From NCBI GenBank assembly GCA_003554445.1, contig PWGJ01000057.1, positions 1 to 29,159 of the forward strand: 29,159 bases of DNA, read 5' to 3'. The stretch is from Candidatus Nealsoniibacteriota bacterium (lineage in GTDB: Bacteria; Patescibacteriota; Minisyncoccia; Minisyncoccales; PWPS01). The stretch's first letter is position 1. Each line of letters begins with the position of its first letter. A model generated the notes under the pieces. It did no database searches. It was not told the origin of the DNA and saw nothing but the letters and a program-made list of their open reading frames with translations. Position numbers and translations under genes: made by a program. Shown here one piece after another: positions 1 through 5,742 of the stretch.

Positions 1-1002
1 AAAATCTTTTAGCATATCCGATACTTTTTTAAAGTGTTGAGTTGCCAAAACTTCCGTTGGTGCCATAAAAGCGACTTGATATCCACCTTTGGTTGTTGCC
101 AGAGTAGCTATAGTAGCCACCACGGTCTTTCCGGACCCGACATCTCCCTCCAATAGTCTGTTCATGGGGTGACTTTTTTCTATATCTTTTAATATTTGCC
201 AAGCTGCTTTTCGTTGAGCGTCGGTGAGCTCAAAGGGAAGCGAAGAGACAAAGTCCTTGATATAATCGATATCCACTTTTACCGGTATTGAATCTTCTCT
301 TTTTATATCCTCCTTCTTTTTTAAGGAAGAAAGGTGAATGAAAAAGAGTCTTTCAAAGGAAAATCTTCTTCGGGCTTCTTTTATATCTTTTCTTGACGAG
401 GGAAAATGAATCTTTTTTAAAGCTTCGGATATTGATAATAGGTCGTATTTTTCTAAAATTTCTTCGGGAAGAGTTTCCGTTACATTCGGAGCGGCATTTT
501 CAAGTAGAGGCTTGATAATATATCTGAGCCAGCGGGATGATAATCCTTCCGTTTCGGGGTAAACGGCAACCAATCCACCGGTATGTATCGTTTCTTTCTT
601 TACCTTTTCGTAAGAAGGATTTATGAATTGCAAACCCTCATTTCCGTAACTCGGCTTTCCGGAAATAAAGACTTTTTCTCCTTTGTTTATTGTTTTTGCC
701 AAATATGGTTGGTAAAACCAGATTACTTTAATTGCTCCCGAGTCGTCTTCTACCAGAGCTTCGCAGTAGGGTACTTTTTTATTTGAGGTTTTTCCGGCCT
801 GAATTGCTTTTATCTTTCCCCTTACGGTAGTCTGCTTTTTAGCAGAAATCTTGGAGATGGGTGTAATTTGAGAGAAGTCTTCATAGCGATTCGGGAAATG
901 AAAAAGGAGATCCCCTACCGTACGGATCTCCATCTTTTTCAACTTGGATTCGTATTTTGAACCTATCTTTGATACTTTTCCTATTGGTTGCGAAAGCTTC
1001 AT
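1..1002 (-). CDS. recG: ATP-dependent DNA helicase RecG, 5' part (3' end cut by window edge)
   Basis: RecG is a superfamily 2 helicase that remodels stalled replication forks and Holliday junctions. The 334 visible residues start at the ATG complementary to 1000-1002 and run off the left edge without a stop; full RecG is close to 690 residues, so about half is present. The N-terminal part carries the wedge/OB-fold region (residues about 60-150, with a stretch reading VRGKIKAIQAGK). The helicase core begins near residue 255 with FELTDAQRKA, followed by MNRLLEGDVGSGKTVVA, in which GDVGSGKT (286-293) is the Walker A motif, and then MAPTEVLATQH (motif Ia). These are diagnostic of RecG rather than of UvrB or PriA. 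The gene starts 9 bp after the 3' end of tRNA-Arg on the same strand and probably shares its transcript. No Shine-Dalgarno sequence precedes the start. Confidence 0.95.
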   Translation of the reverse strand, partial: MKLSQPIGKVSKIGSKYESKLKKMEIRTVGDLLFHFPNRYEDFSQITPISKISAKKQTTVRGKIKAIQAGKTSNKKVPYCEALVEDDSGAIKVIWFYQPYLAKTINKGEKVFISGKPSYGNEGLQFINPSYEKVKKETIHTGGLVAVYPETEGLSSRWLRYIIKPLLENAAPNVTETLPEEILEKYDLLSISEALKKIHFPSSRKDIKEARRRFSFERLFFIHLSSLKKKEDIKREDSIPVKVDIDYIKDFVSSLPFELTDAQRKAAWQILKDIEKSHPMNRLLEGDVGSGKTVVATIATLATTKGGYQVAFMAPTEVLATQHFKKVSDMLKDF

Positions 1003-1010
1003 ATTTTTTG

Positions 1011-1083
1011 TGCCCTCGAGAGGACTCGAACCTCTATTGCAAGCTCCGCAAGCTTGTGTTTTATCCGGTTAAACTACGAGGGC
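1011..1083 (-). tRNA. tRNA-Arg (anticodon GCG)
   Basis: On the minus strand the 73 nt fold as a full cloverleaf. The acceptor stem GCCCTCG/CGAGGGC is perfect, the D-stem is GTTT/AAAC, the anticodon stem is CAAGC/GCTTG with loop TTGCGGA, and the T-arm is AGAGG-TTCGAGT-CCTCT. The anticodon is GCG, which reads CGC/CGU arginine codons. A20 in the D-loop and C35 are known arginine identity elements and both are present. The discriminator is A and CCA is not encoded. An unmodified G34 is unusual here, because most bacteria read CGN with ACG (inosine). Confidence 0.93.
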
Positions 1084-1104
1084 CTTGATTTACAAATTAA
1101 TTTT

Positions 1105-1133
1105 ATCATAAATTTTTATTTTTTCTAGTTGAA
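1105..1133 (-). promoter_or_regulatory. Candidate promoter for tRNA-Arg/recG
   Basis: On the minus strand a -35-like TTCAAC (complement of 1128-1133) lies 17 bp from TATGAT (complement of 1105-1110), upstream of the tRNA-Arg 5' end at 1083. The -10 matches consensus at 5 of 6 positions but the -35 at only 3 of 6. It overlaps the -35 of the opposite tRNA-Ser promoter. Confidence 0.45.
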
Positions 1134-1157
1134 AACATTTCTTTTTTTTATTATACT
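1129..1157 (+). promoter_or_regulatory. Sigma-70-type promoter of tRNA-Ser(GCT)
   Basis: TTGAAA (1129-1134), a 17-bp spacer and TATACT (1152-1157) match the sigma-70 consensus at 5 of 6 positions each. Predicted initiation near 1164 gives a 5' leader of about 19 nt before the mature tRNA at 1183. Confidence 0.75.
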
Positions 1158-1182
1158 TGTTCAAGCGTGTAAACGTATTATT

Positions 1183-1269
1183 GGAGAGGTGCCAGAGCGG
1201 TCGATTGGGGCACCCTGCTAAGGTGTTGTACCTTCACGGGTACCGAGGGTTCGAATCCCTCCCTCTCCG
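1183..1269 (+). tRNA. tRNA-Ser (anticodon GCT)
   Basis: A class II tRNA of 87 nt with a long variable arm. The acceptor stem GGAGAGG pairs perfectly with CCTCTCC, the anticodon loop CTGCTAA gives GCT (AGC/AGU serine codons), and the T-arm is GAGGG-TTCGAAT-CCCTC. The discriminator is G, as expected for serine. CCA is not encoded; CAT follows. The 3' part from the T-loop onwards is repeated 165 bp downstream. Confidence 0.96.
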
Positions 1270-1285
1270 CATTAAGAACGAAAAA
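1250..1285 (+). repeat. Direct repeat 1, tRNA copy (T-loop to 3' flank of tRNA-Ser GCT)
   Basis: These 36 bp start exactly at the first T of the T-loop (TTCGAAT) and run through the acceptor strand into the 3' flank. They recur at 1415-1450 with one difference (C1279 versus T1444); the first 29 bp are identical. The copy distance is 165 bp. Confidence 0.93.
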
Positions 1286-1414
1286 GTTTCTTTTTAGTTT
1301 GATAGTTGACTTGTGTGATAAGGTAGGTAATTCGAACCGTTTTTCCCCGTATTGGAAAATATTAAAAACCGTGGGTTTTTAAAGTAAGGGGGTCGGGGAA
1401 AAACATGTGTTTAT
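1286..1414 (+). mobile_element. Structured insert A between duplicated tRNA-Ser(GCT) 3' ends
   Basis: 129 bp with no coding potential, bounded on both sides by the tRNA 3' end repeat. It contains a palindromic TTCGAACC at 1331-1338, and a perfect 11-bp inverted repeat GTTTTTCCCCG (1339-1349) / CGGGGAAAAAC (1394-1404). That repeat encloses ATTGGAAAA (1351-1359) and a 9-bp hairpin TTAAAAACC-GTG-GGTTTTTAA (1362-1382). The same motifs occur in insert B after the next tRNA-Ser. The arrangement suggests a non-autonomous element integrated at the T-loop, with an intact tRNA rebuilt on the left. A structured transcript, terminator or repeat expansion remains possible. I do not recognise the family. 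Confidence 0.55.
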
Positions 1415-1450
1415 TTCGAATCCCTCCCTCTCCGCATTAAGAATGAAAAA
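1415..1450 (+). repeat. Direct repeat 1, distal copy (tRNA-Ser GCT 3' fragment)
   Basis: Second copy of the T-loop, 3' T-stem, acceptor strand, discriminator and 3' flank of tRNA-Ser(GCT). The base before TTCGAA differs (T here, G in the tRNA), so the duplication boundary falls at the T-loop. This fragment cannot form a tRNA by itself. Confidence 0.93.
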
Positions 1451-1468
1451 AGCATTAAGAATGAAAAA
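1434..1468 (+). repeat. Short tandem repeat of the tRNA 3' flank
   Basis: GCATTAAGAATGAAAAA occurs at 1434-1450 and again at 1452-1468, one base apart; a one-mismatch copy lies at 1269-1285. The 3' flank has therefore been duplicated once more in tandem, by slippage or a second recombination. Confidence 0.9.
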
Positions 1469-1499
1469 GTTTTAAGAAAAAGAAAGGGTCTCAAAATAT

Positions 1500-1584
1500 G
1501 GTGGGGTGGCTGAGTGGCTTAAAGCAGCGGTTTTGAAAACCGCCAATCCTCACGGATTCGTGGGTTCGAATCCCACCCCCACCG
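1500..1584 (+). tRNA. tRNA-Ser (anticodon TGA)
   Basis: A class II tRNA of 85 nt. The acceptor stem GGTGGGG/CCCCACC is perfect, the anticodon arm is GCGGT-TTTGAAA-ACCGC (anticodon TGA, UCA codons), and the T-arm is GTGGG-TTCGAAT-CCCAC. The discriminator is G and CCA is not encoded. I see no good promoter directly upstream, so it may be read through from the tRNA-Ser(GCT) promoter across insert A. Confidence 0.96.
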
Positions 1585-1625
1585 CATAAAAGAGAGAATA
1601 TTAAAAAGTATAAAAAACGAAGATG
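1565..1625 (+). repeat. Direct repeat 2, tRNA copy (T-loop to 3' flank of tRNA-Ser TGA)
   Basis: 61 bp starting at the first T of the T-loop and including 41 bp of 3' flank, repeated without mismatch at 1756-1816. The copy distance is 191 bp. Confidence 0.95.
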
Positions 1626-1755
1626 GATGGAGCTGAAAGGAAGGATTCGAACCTTGAAAGGGGTCGGGAAAAATTATTGAATTTTTCCCGAATTGGAAAA
1701 GACTAAAAACCGAGGGTTTTTAGGGAGAGAGCCGTCCGGTGGACGGCGAAGCGAC
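1626..1755 (+). mobile_element. Structured insert B between duplicated tRNA-Ser(TGA) 3' ends
   Basis: 130 bp, non-coding, and homologous in parts to insert A. It contains TTCGAACC at 1646-1653, a perfect 11-bp hairpin CGGGAAAAATT-ATTG-AATTTTTCCCG (1665-1690), AATTGGAAAA (1691-1700), a 9-bp hairpin CTAAAAACC-GAG-GGTTTTTAG (1703-1723), and an extra 7-bp hairpin GCCGTCC-GGT-GGACGGC (1731-1747). In insert A the arms of the first stem enclose the core; here they lie next to each other before the core. The likely nature is the same as insert A: a small element integrated at the tRNA T-loop, or a structured RNA. Confidence 0.55.
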
Positions 1756-1816
1756 TTCGAATCCCACCCCCACCGCATAAAAGAGAGAATATTAAAAAGT
1801 ATAAAAAACGAAGATG
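1756..1816 (+). repeat. Direct repeat 2, distal copy (tRNA-Ser TGA 3' fragment)
   Basis: Perfect second copy of 1565-1625. The base before TTCGAA is C here and G in the tRNA, which again puts the boundary at the T-loop. Recombination between the two copies would restore a single intact tRNA-Ser and release a 191-bp circle. Confidence 0.95.
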
Positions 1817-1858
1817 ATTAAAGAAAGGAGGGTGTCGGGCTATTAGAAAACTCGAACC

Positions 1859-1887
1859 TTGAGAATTTTAATCTAAATCTCAATAAT
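1859..1887 (+). promoter_or_regulatory. Candidate promoter with internal dyad upstream of pilM
   Basis: TTGAGA (1859-1864), 17 bp and AATAAT (1882-1887) could be the promoter of the pilus operon, with initiation near 1894 and a 14-nt leader to the pilM ATG. A dyad TTGAGA/TCTCAA (1859-1864, 1878-1883) spans the -35 and the edge of the -10. The -10 lacks the usual first T, so the call is weak. The rest of 1817-1907 holds only a diverged copy of the TCGAACC-hairpin-TGGAAA arrangement seen in inserts A and B. Confidence 0.35.
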
Positions 1888-1907
1888 GGAAAGTTTAATT
1901 TTATCAC

Positions 1908-2948
1908 ATGGCCCTATTTTCAAAAGATCCTAAAAAAAGCTTGGGTATCGATGTAGGAACTACTTCGATTAAAGTTGTAGAGCTTTTACAGAAAGAAGAG
2001 GGTATTTCTTTGAATAATTACGGCATAGCTTCGGTCAAGGATATAACCGGGAAAAAGATGCGGACCAAGAGTGACGGGACGGGAGCCTTTACATCTCTGA
2101 CTGCAATTGCGGAAACGGTTGAGGCAATACTTAAAGAGGCTAAAATCAAAAGCAAGAGAAGCGTTTTTTCCATCCCCGATCACAGTAGTTTTTTCACCTC
2201 TTTCAGAGTTCCAAAGATGAAAAAATCCGAAGTCGAGTCCGCTATTCAATTTCAAGCTCGGCAAAGAGTGCCTCTTCCGTTAAATGAGGTCACTTTGGAT
2301 TGGCAACTTACGAATGTAAGTGAAAAAAATGGTGAAGAAATGGTAGAGGTTCTTTTGCTTGCGGTACCCAATGATGCGATAAGGAGTTATCGAGGAATAG
2401 CTCAAAAAGCCGGTCTGGAAGTTGGATCTCTCGATGCGGGAGCTTTCGGATTAGCTCGAGTTTACGGAGAAGATGGTAAGACGATAGTGGTTGTCGATGT
2501 CGGAGACCAGACTACGACCGTAAATATTATAGAAAATGAGATTCCCAAATACAGTCATGCTTTAGATATTGCCGGTAAGGATTTTACCGAAGACATTGCT
2601 ATATTACCCGAGGTTGATTATAATGAAAATGAAGAAGAAATCGCTTCGCGCGTACCGAGAAAAATAAGAAAGTCTCTTTCGGAAGATTTAGTTAATAAAG
2701 TAAAAGAGGTCTGTGAAAATTATCAAAGAGAAAGCGAAAAAGAGATAGACAGAGTGATAATTACGGGAGGCGGAGCCAACCTTGAAGATGTCCGAGATCA
2801 TTTTTCCGAAAATTTTTCGGCCAGTGTCGCTGACCCCTTTGAAAAACTGATTTATCCGGATGTGTTAGAGCCGATTACGGATGAAATATCTCCTCTATTT
2901 TCGGTGGCTATCGGAATGGCGCTACAAGGACTAAAGGATAAAAAATAA
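1908..2948 (+). CDS. pilM: Type IV pilus assembly protein PilM (actin-like ATPase)
   Basis: PilM is a cytoplasmic FtsA/actin-like protein that binds the PilN N-terminus and links the inner-membrane alignment complex to the motor. The 346 residues begin with LGIDVGTTSIKVVEL (12-26), the phosphate-1 loop of the actin fold. They also carry VVVDVGDQTTTVNII (phosphate-2) and RVIITGGGANLEDV (adenosine motif). Length matches the family (about 350). Six bases separate it from pilN. No Shine-Dalgarno sequence; the start is preceded by an AT-rich stretch. Confidence 0.95.
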   Translation: MALFSKDPKKSLGIDVGTTSIKVVELLQKEEGISLNNYGIASVKDITGKKMRTKSDGTGAFTSLTAIAETVEAILKEAKIKSKRSVFSIPDHSSFFTSFRVPKMKKSEVESAIQFQARQRVPLPLNEVTLDWQLTNVSEKNGEEMVEVLLLAVPNDAIRSYRGIAQKAGLEVGSLDAGAFGLARVYGEDGKTIVVVDVGDQTTTVNIIENEIPKYSHALDIAGKDFTEDIAILPEVDYNENEEEIASRVPRKIRKSLSEDLVNKVKEVCENYQRESEKEIDRVIITGGGANLEDVRDHFSENFSASVADPFEKLIYPDVLEPITDEISPLFSVAIGMALQGLKDKK

Positions 2949-2954
2949 AGAAGT

Positions 2955-4001
2955 ATGGCGATAGATATAAAACCAAAAGAGGAAAAGAAATATAAACTGC
3001 CGGACTCTTTCAATGCTCTTTTTTATTACTCGATTGTTTTACTGCTTTTTTCGGTAAGTGCTTATCTTTTGATTTCTCAATGGAACTCGGAAATAGAAGC
3101 CCAAATTGATCACAGAGAAGAATTCGTAGAAAATTTAAGAGGAGAAGAGGAGTTTGAAGAAAGGAGAGATTTCGTTTATGACCGGAGGAATCTGATGAAT
3201 GATTATCTTCACCTCTATTACAATAAAAAAACATTAAACAACTTCTTTTTATTTTTGGAAGAATCGGTTCATCCCGCTGCGCATCTCGACACGGTTACTC
3301 TTGACACCGAAGATGGTGAGGTTTCCGTAACCGGATACACTCTGGATTTTAACACTTTAGAGCAGCAACATACCATACTTAAAGAATTCAGTTTTAATCG
3401 AGAAATTATAGGATGGGTCCCGGAGTATCACCCGTCTCCGACTGATAAATTCGACTATCAAACTCATCTTGATTTTGTTGAAGATGAAGAGGCATGGTCA
3501 AAAAGAATCGAAAATTGGGATGAATTCGGTGAGGTTGAAATTTTTGAACAAGAAATGGATGACGGACAAATTAGATCCGTTATTTTTTTAATTGATGAAG
3601 ATATGGACGAAGATGAAGAAGGTGCTTATCAAAGATTTCAACCCAATGTAGATATAGTTACTGTTGAAGATGAAGACGGGGAAGAAAAAGAGAGGATTAC
3701 TCCGTTGAGAAACTTGGTCGACATTTATGAAAGTCCGATTCTCGGAATGCAGAGAACCAGTGTTGACAAAGAAAATATAAGAAACGTAGACGAAATACCT
3801 CTTTTAACCGTAGCACGTCAAGAGGATTATAGAACCAACAGGAAGGATTTACTTGATTGGGATTGGTATGAAGTGTTGATTGTTGAAAACGTAGAACCGA
3901 TAGAAGAGGTCGAGTTGGTCGGCGTATCGGAAGTTCAAGGAGATTTTAGCGTGGAATTTAGTTTTCAAATTAAATTGGATCAAGAAATATTTAAACCATA
4001 A
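2955..4001 (+). CDS. pilN: PilN-like type IV pilus alignment protein with acidic insertion
   Basis: Expected to bind PilM through its cytoplasmic N-terminus and PilO outside the membrane. Residues 1-21 are basic and cytoplasmic, and about 22-43 form the single membrane helix. Residues about 70-145 fit the PilN ferredoxin-like domain (strands around TVTLDTEDGEVSVTGYTLDF and a helix before EIIGWVPEY). The protein has 348 residues against about 200 for typical PilN. The excess is a very acidic stretch (about 150-310), after which another strand pair, VELVGVSEVQGDFSVEFSF, closes the protein. PilN is assigned from position between pilM and pilO, topology and this fold pattern; sequence identity is low. 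Its stop overlaps the pilO start (TAATG), which implies translational coupling. Confidence 0.8.
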   Translation: MAIDIKPKEEKKYKLPDSFNALFYYSIVLLLFSVSAYLLISQWNSEIEAQIDHREEFVENLRGEEEFEERRDFVYDRRNLMNDYLHLYYNKKTLNNFFLFLEESVHPAAHLDTVTLDTEDGEVSVTGYTLDFNTLEQQHTILKEFSFNREIIGWVPEYHPSPTDKFDYQTHLDFVEDEEAWSKRIENWDEFGEVEIFEQEMDDGQIRSVIFLIDEDMDEDEEGAYQRFQPNVDIVTVEDEDGEEKERITPLRNLVDIYESPILGMQRTSVDKENIRNVDEIPLLTVARQEDYRTNRKDLLDWDWYEVLIVENVEPIEEVELVGVSEVQGDFSVEFSFQIKLDQEIFKP

Positions 4002-4531
4002 TGAAACCGATAATAACCGCCATCTGTTTAATAGGTTCTTTCTCCATAATGGCTTTTGCCATATGGCCCGAATATCAGGATTTGAGAGAATCCATAGTTC
4101 GTGCTGATGTGGAAGAAGAAAACTTGAGTAATATTATAAACTACAATCAAACTTTAGAAGGGATTACCGCTGATCTGCAAAATAACTACATAGAAGAAAT
4201 GAAAAAGATGGAAAGTGGAATTCCCGATGACCATTACGTTCCCTCTCTTTTTGCCGAGATAAGAAGAGCTTCTTATCGAACCGGAGTCAGAATTGAAGGA
4301 ATGGGTGATTTTTCTTTGAATGAGTTTGAAGAGAGGCCTCAGTTGATCGAAACGGAAATCAGCTTTCAAGTTGAAGGGTCCTATTCTAACTTTAAAAATT
4401 TTGTTGAAGAGCTTAAAACCAATGCCAGGATAATGAGTATAGAGTCGATAAGAATTGACAAGAGAGGCACCACAAGTCAGGATTTGCAGCCACTGGAATA
4501 CTCCGTTACGATATTAACTTATTCATACTAA
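4001..4531 (+). CDS. pilO: PilO-like type IV pilus alignment protein
   Basis: A bitopic membrane protein that pairs with PilN in the alignment complex. Of 176 residues, 5-22 form a membrane helix (ICLIGSFSIMAFAIW). A helical region follows, and then a ferredoxin-like domain: VPSLFAEIRRASYRTGVRIEGM and SFQVEGSYSNFKNFVEEL, the latter being a typical PilO strand-helix unit. Gene order pilM-pilN-pilO supports the call. The start codon overlaps the pilN stop by one base. Length is slightly below the usual 200. Confidence 0.85.
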   Translation: MKPIITAICLIGSFSIMAFAIWPEYQDLRESIVRADVEEENLSNIINYNQTLEGITADLQNNYIEEMKKMESGIPDDHYVPSLFAEIRRASYRTGVRIEGMGDFSLNEFEERPQLIETEISFQVEGSYSNFKNFVEELKTNARIMSIESIRIDKRGTTSQDLQPLEYSVTILTYSY

Positions 4532-4535
4532 AATA

Positions 4536-5729
4536 ATGACTGAAAAAAAGGAAGGTAAAAAGGATTATAAATATTTTTATGCGATTGTCTTGATAACTTT
4601 CGCAATAGTGGGAGTGGTGATTTGGCAAATATTTTTTGTAAGTGATCTTCACCACATAAGTCCCGATTCCGGATTTGAAGAAACTCCGGATGTCGATTTG
4701 GTTTTTTTGGATAGTTATGCGTTTGGCGGTTTGGATCATTTTGAAAGAGGTGATGTTCCCCTACTTCCTTGGAAGCAAGTTAGAAATGAAAACCCCTTTC
4801 AGACCCCCAGAGTTCCGAGAGATAGAGATTTAAGAAGATGGTGGGCGGTTTTCAATATTGAATTGAGAACCGAAACTGAAAGTTTGATCGGGCAGAGCCC
4901 TGATATGATTGAGGGATATCTCAATCCGACATTGATTCTTTTTGAAGGGAGATGGTATGAAATAAAATGGGGTGGAAATCAGGAAGGTGTTAACTTGAAG
5001 ATAGTGGGGGATGACGATGAAGTATTAATAGAGAGTGATGGTGAAGACTTTTTGGAATTTCAGGCTTCGGCCGAAATGTCCGAATACAGATCGGATGAAG
5101 GAGCTGAGGGAATCATAAACATAATAACGGATGAAGATTATGATTCCGGTATTCAAGATTTTGAAGAATATCAAGATGACACTTTGCTTATGATAGCCGG
5201 ATCGGATTTATCCAATTTACACAACAGAATAAGATCTTTGGAGGACGAATTCGTTGAAGAAGAGATAAGAAGAGGAGAACGGGTTTACAGTGAGCTGGAA
5301 GGAGAATTTCGAGAAATAGAAAGGAAAAACAGGGAGGGAGAACTGAGAGAAGAGAGCCTGCAAGCGGAAATTGGAGAGTTTAGGTCAATGGTCAGTTTGG
5401 CTTCGGACAATCTGGCAGAAATTATAACGGGAGAAGTTTCTTGGAGCGATCTCAAGGGCGAAGATACGGACATGGATGATTTTGAAGGAAATGAATTACT
5501 GGAAGAAGCGCGAGAAGACTTGCTTTTATTTAGGGATGATTTGGAAACTCTTGAAGACGAAGCTCAAAGAGATGAAGCGAGAGAAGTATATTACAGCTTG
5601 GATGAAGAACTCCAAAATTTAGAAGAAAGTTATGAAGCGGGACAAATCGATGAGGGAGATCTGTTTCAAGAAGTTGAAAATTTTTACATTGAAGCGGAAA
5701 GCCTGATAGCGGAATTAGATTTTTTATAA
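4536..5729 (+). CDS. Acidic single-pass membrane protein with C-terminal coiled coil, in the pilP/pilQ position
   Basis: I do not recognise a family. The 397 residues comprise a short basic cytoplasmic tail, one membrane helix (about 13-34, ending in VVIWQIFFV) and an exported region of about 360 residues. Residues about 90-185 look beta-rich (NPTLILFEGRWYEIKWGG). From about 225 to the end it is heptad-like, rich in Glu, Asp, Leu and Arg, and probably a long coiled coil. It sits between pilO and pilB, where Gram-negative bacteria carry pilP and pilQ. A secretin would have no role without an outer membrane, so a cell-wall-spanning part of the pilus platform is a reasonable inference. It is 4 bp from pilO and 13 bp from pilB, in the same operon. 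Confidence 0.7.
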   Translation: MTEKKEGKKDYKYFYAIVLITFAIVGVVIWQIFFVSDLHHISPDSGFEETPDVDLVFLDSYAFGGLDHFERGDVPLLPWKQVRNENPFQTPRVPRDRDLRRWWAVFNIELRTETESLIGQSPDMIEGYLNPTLILFEGRWYEIKWGGNQEGVNLKIVGDDDEVLIESDGEDFLEFQASAEMSEYRSDEGAEGIINIITDEDYDSGIQDFEEYQDDTLLMIAGSDLSNLHNRIRSLEDEFVEEEIRRGERVYSELEGEFREIERKNREGELREESLQAEIGEFRSMVSLASDNLAEIITGEVSWSDLKGEDTDMDDFEGNELLEEAREDLLLFRDDLETLEDEAQRDEAREVYYSLDEELQNLEESYEAGQIDEGDLFQEVENFYIEAESLIAELDFL

Positions 5730-5742
5730 TTAAATTTTTATA

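Noticed and set aside
583..786. Plus-strand frame of 67 codons opposite recG
   Set aside because: Lies wholly antisense to the well-supported RecG frame, has no recognisable motif and no promoter or ribosome binding site.
1627..1662. A further tRNA on the minus strand inside insert B
   Set aside because: The reverse complement resembles a T-arm and 3' end, but no D-arm, anticodon arm or matching 5' acceptor strand is present.
1250..1816. CRISPR-like array
   Set aside because: Only two unrelated repeat pairs of 36 and 61 bp, each copied from a tRNA; no regular spacers and no cas genes.
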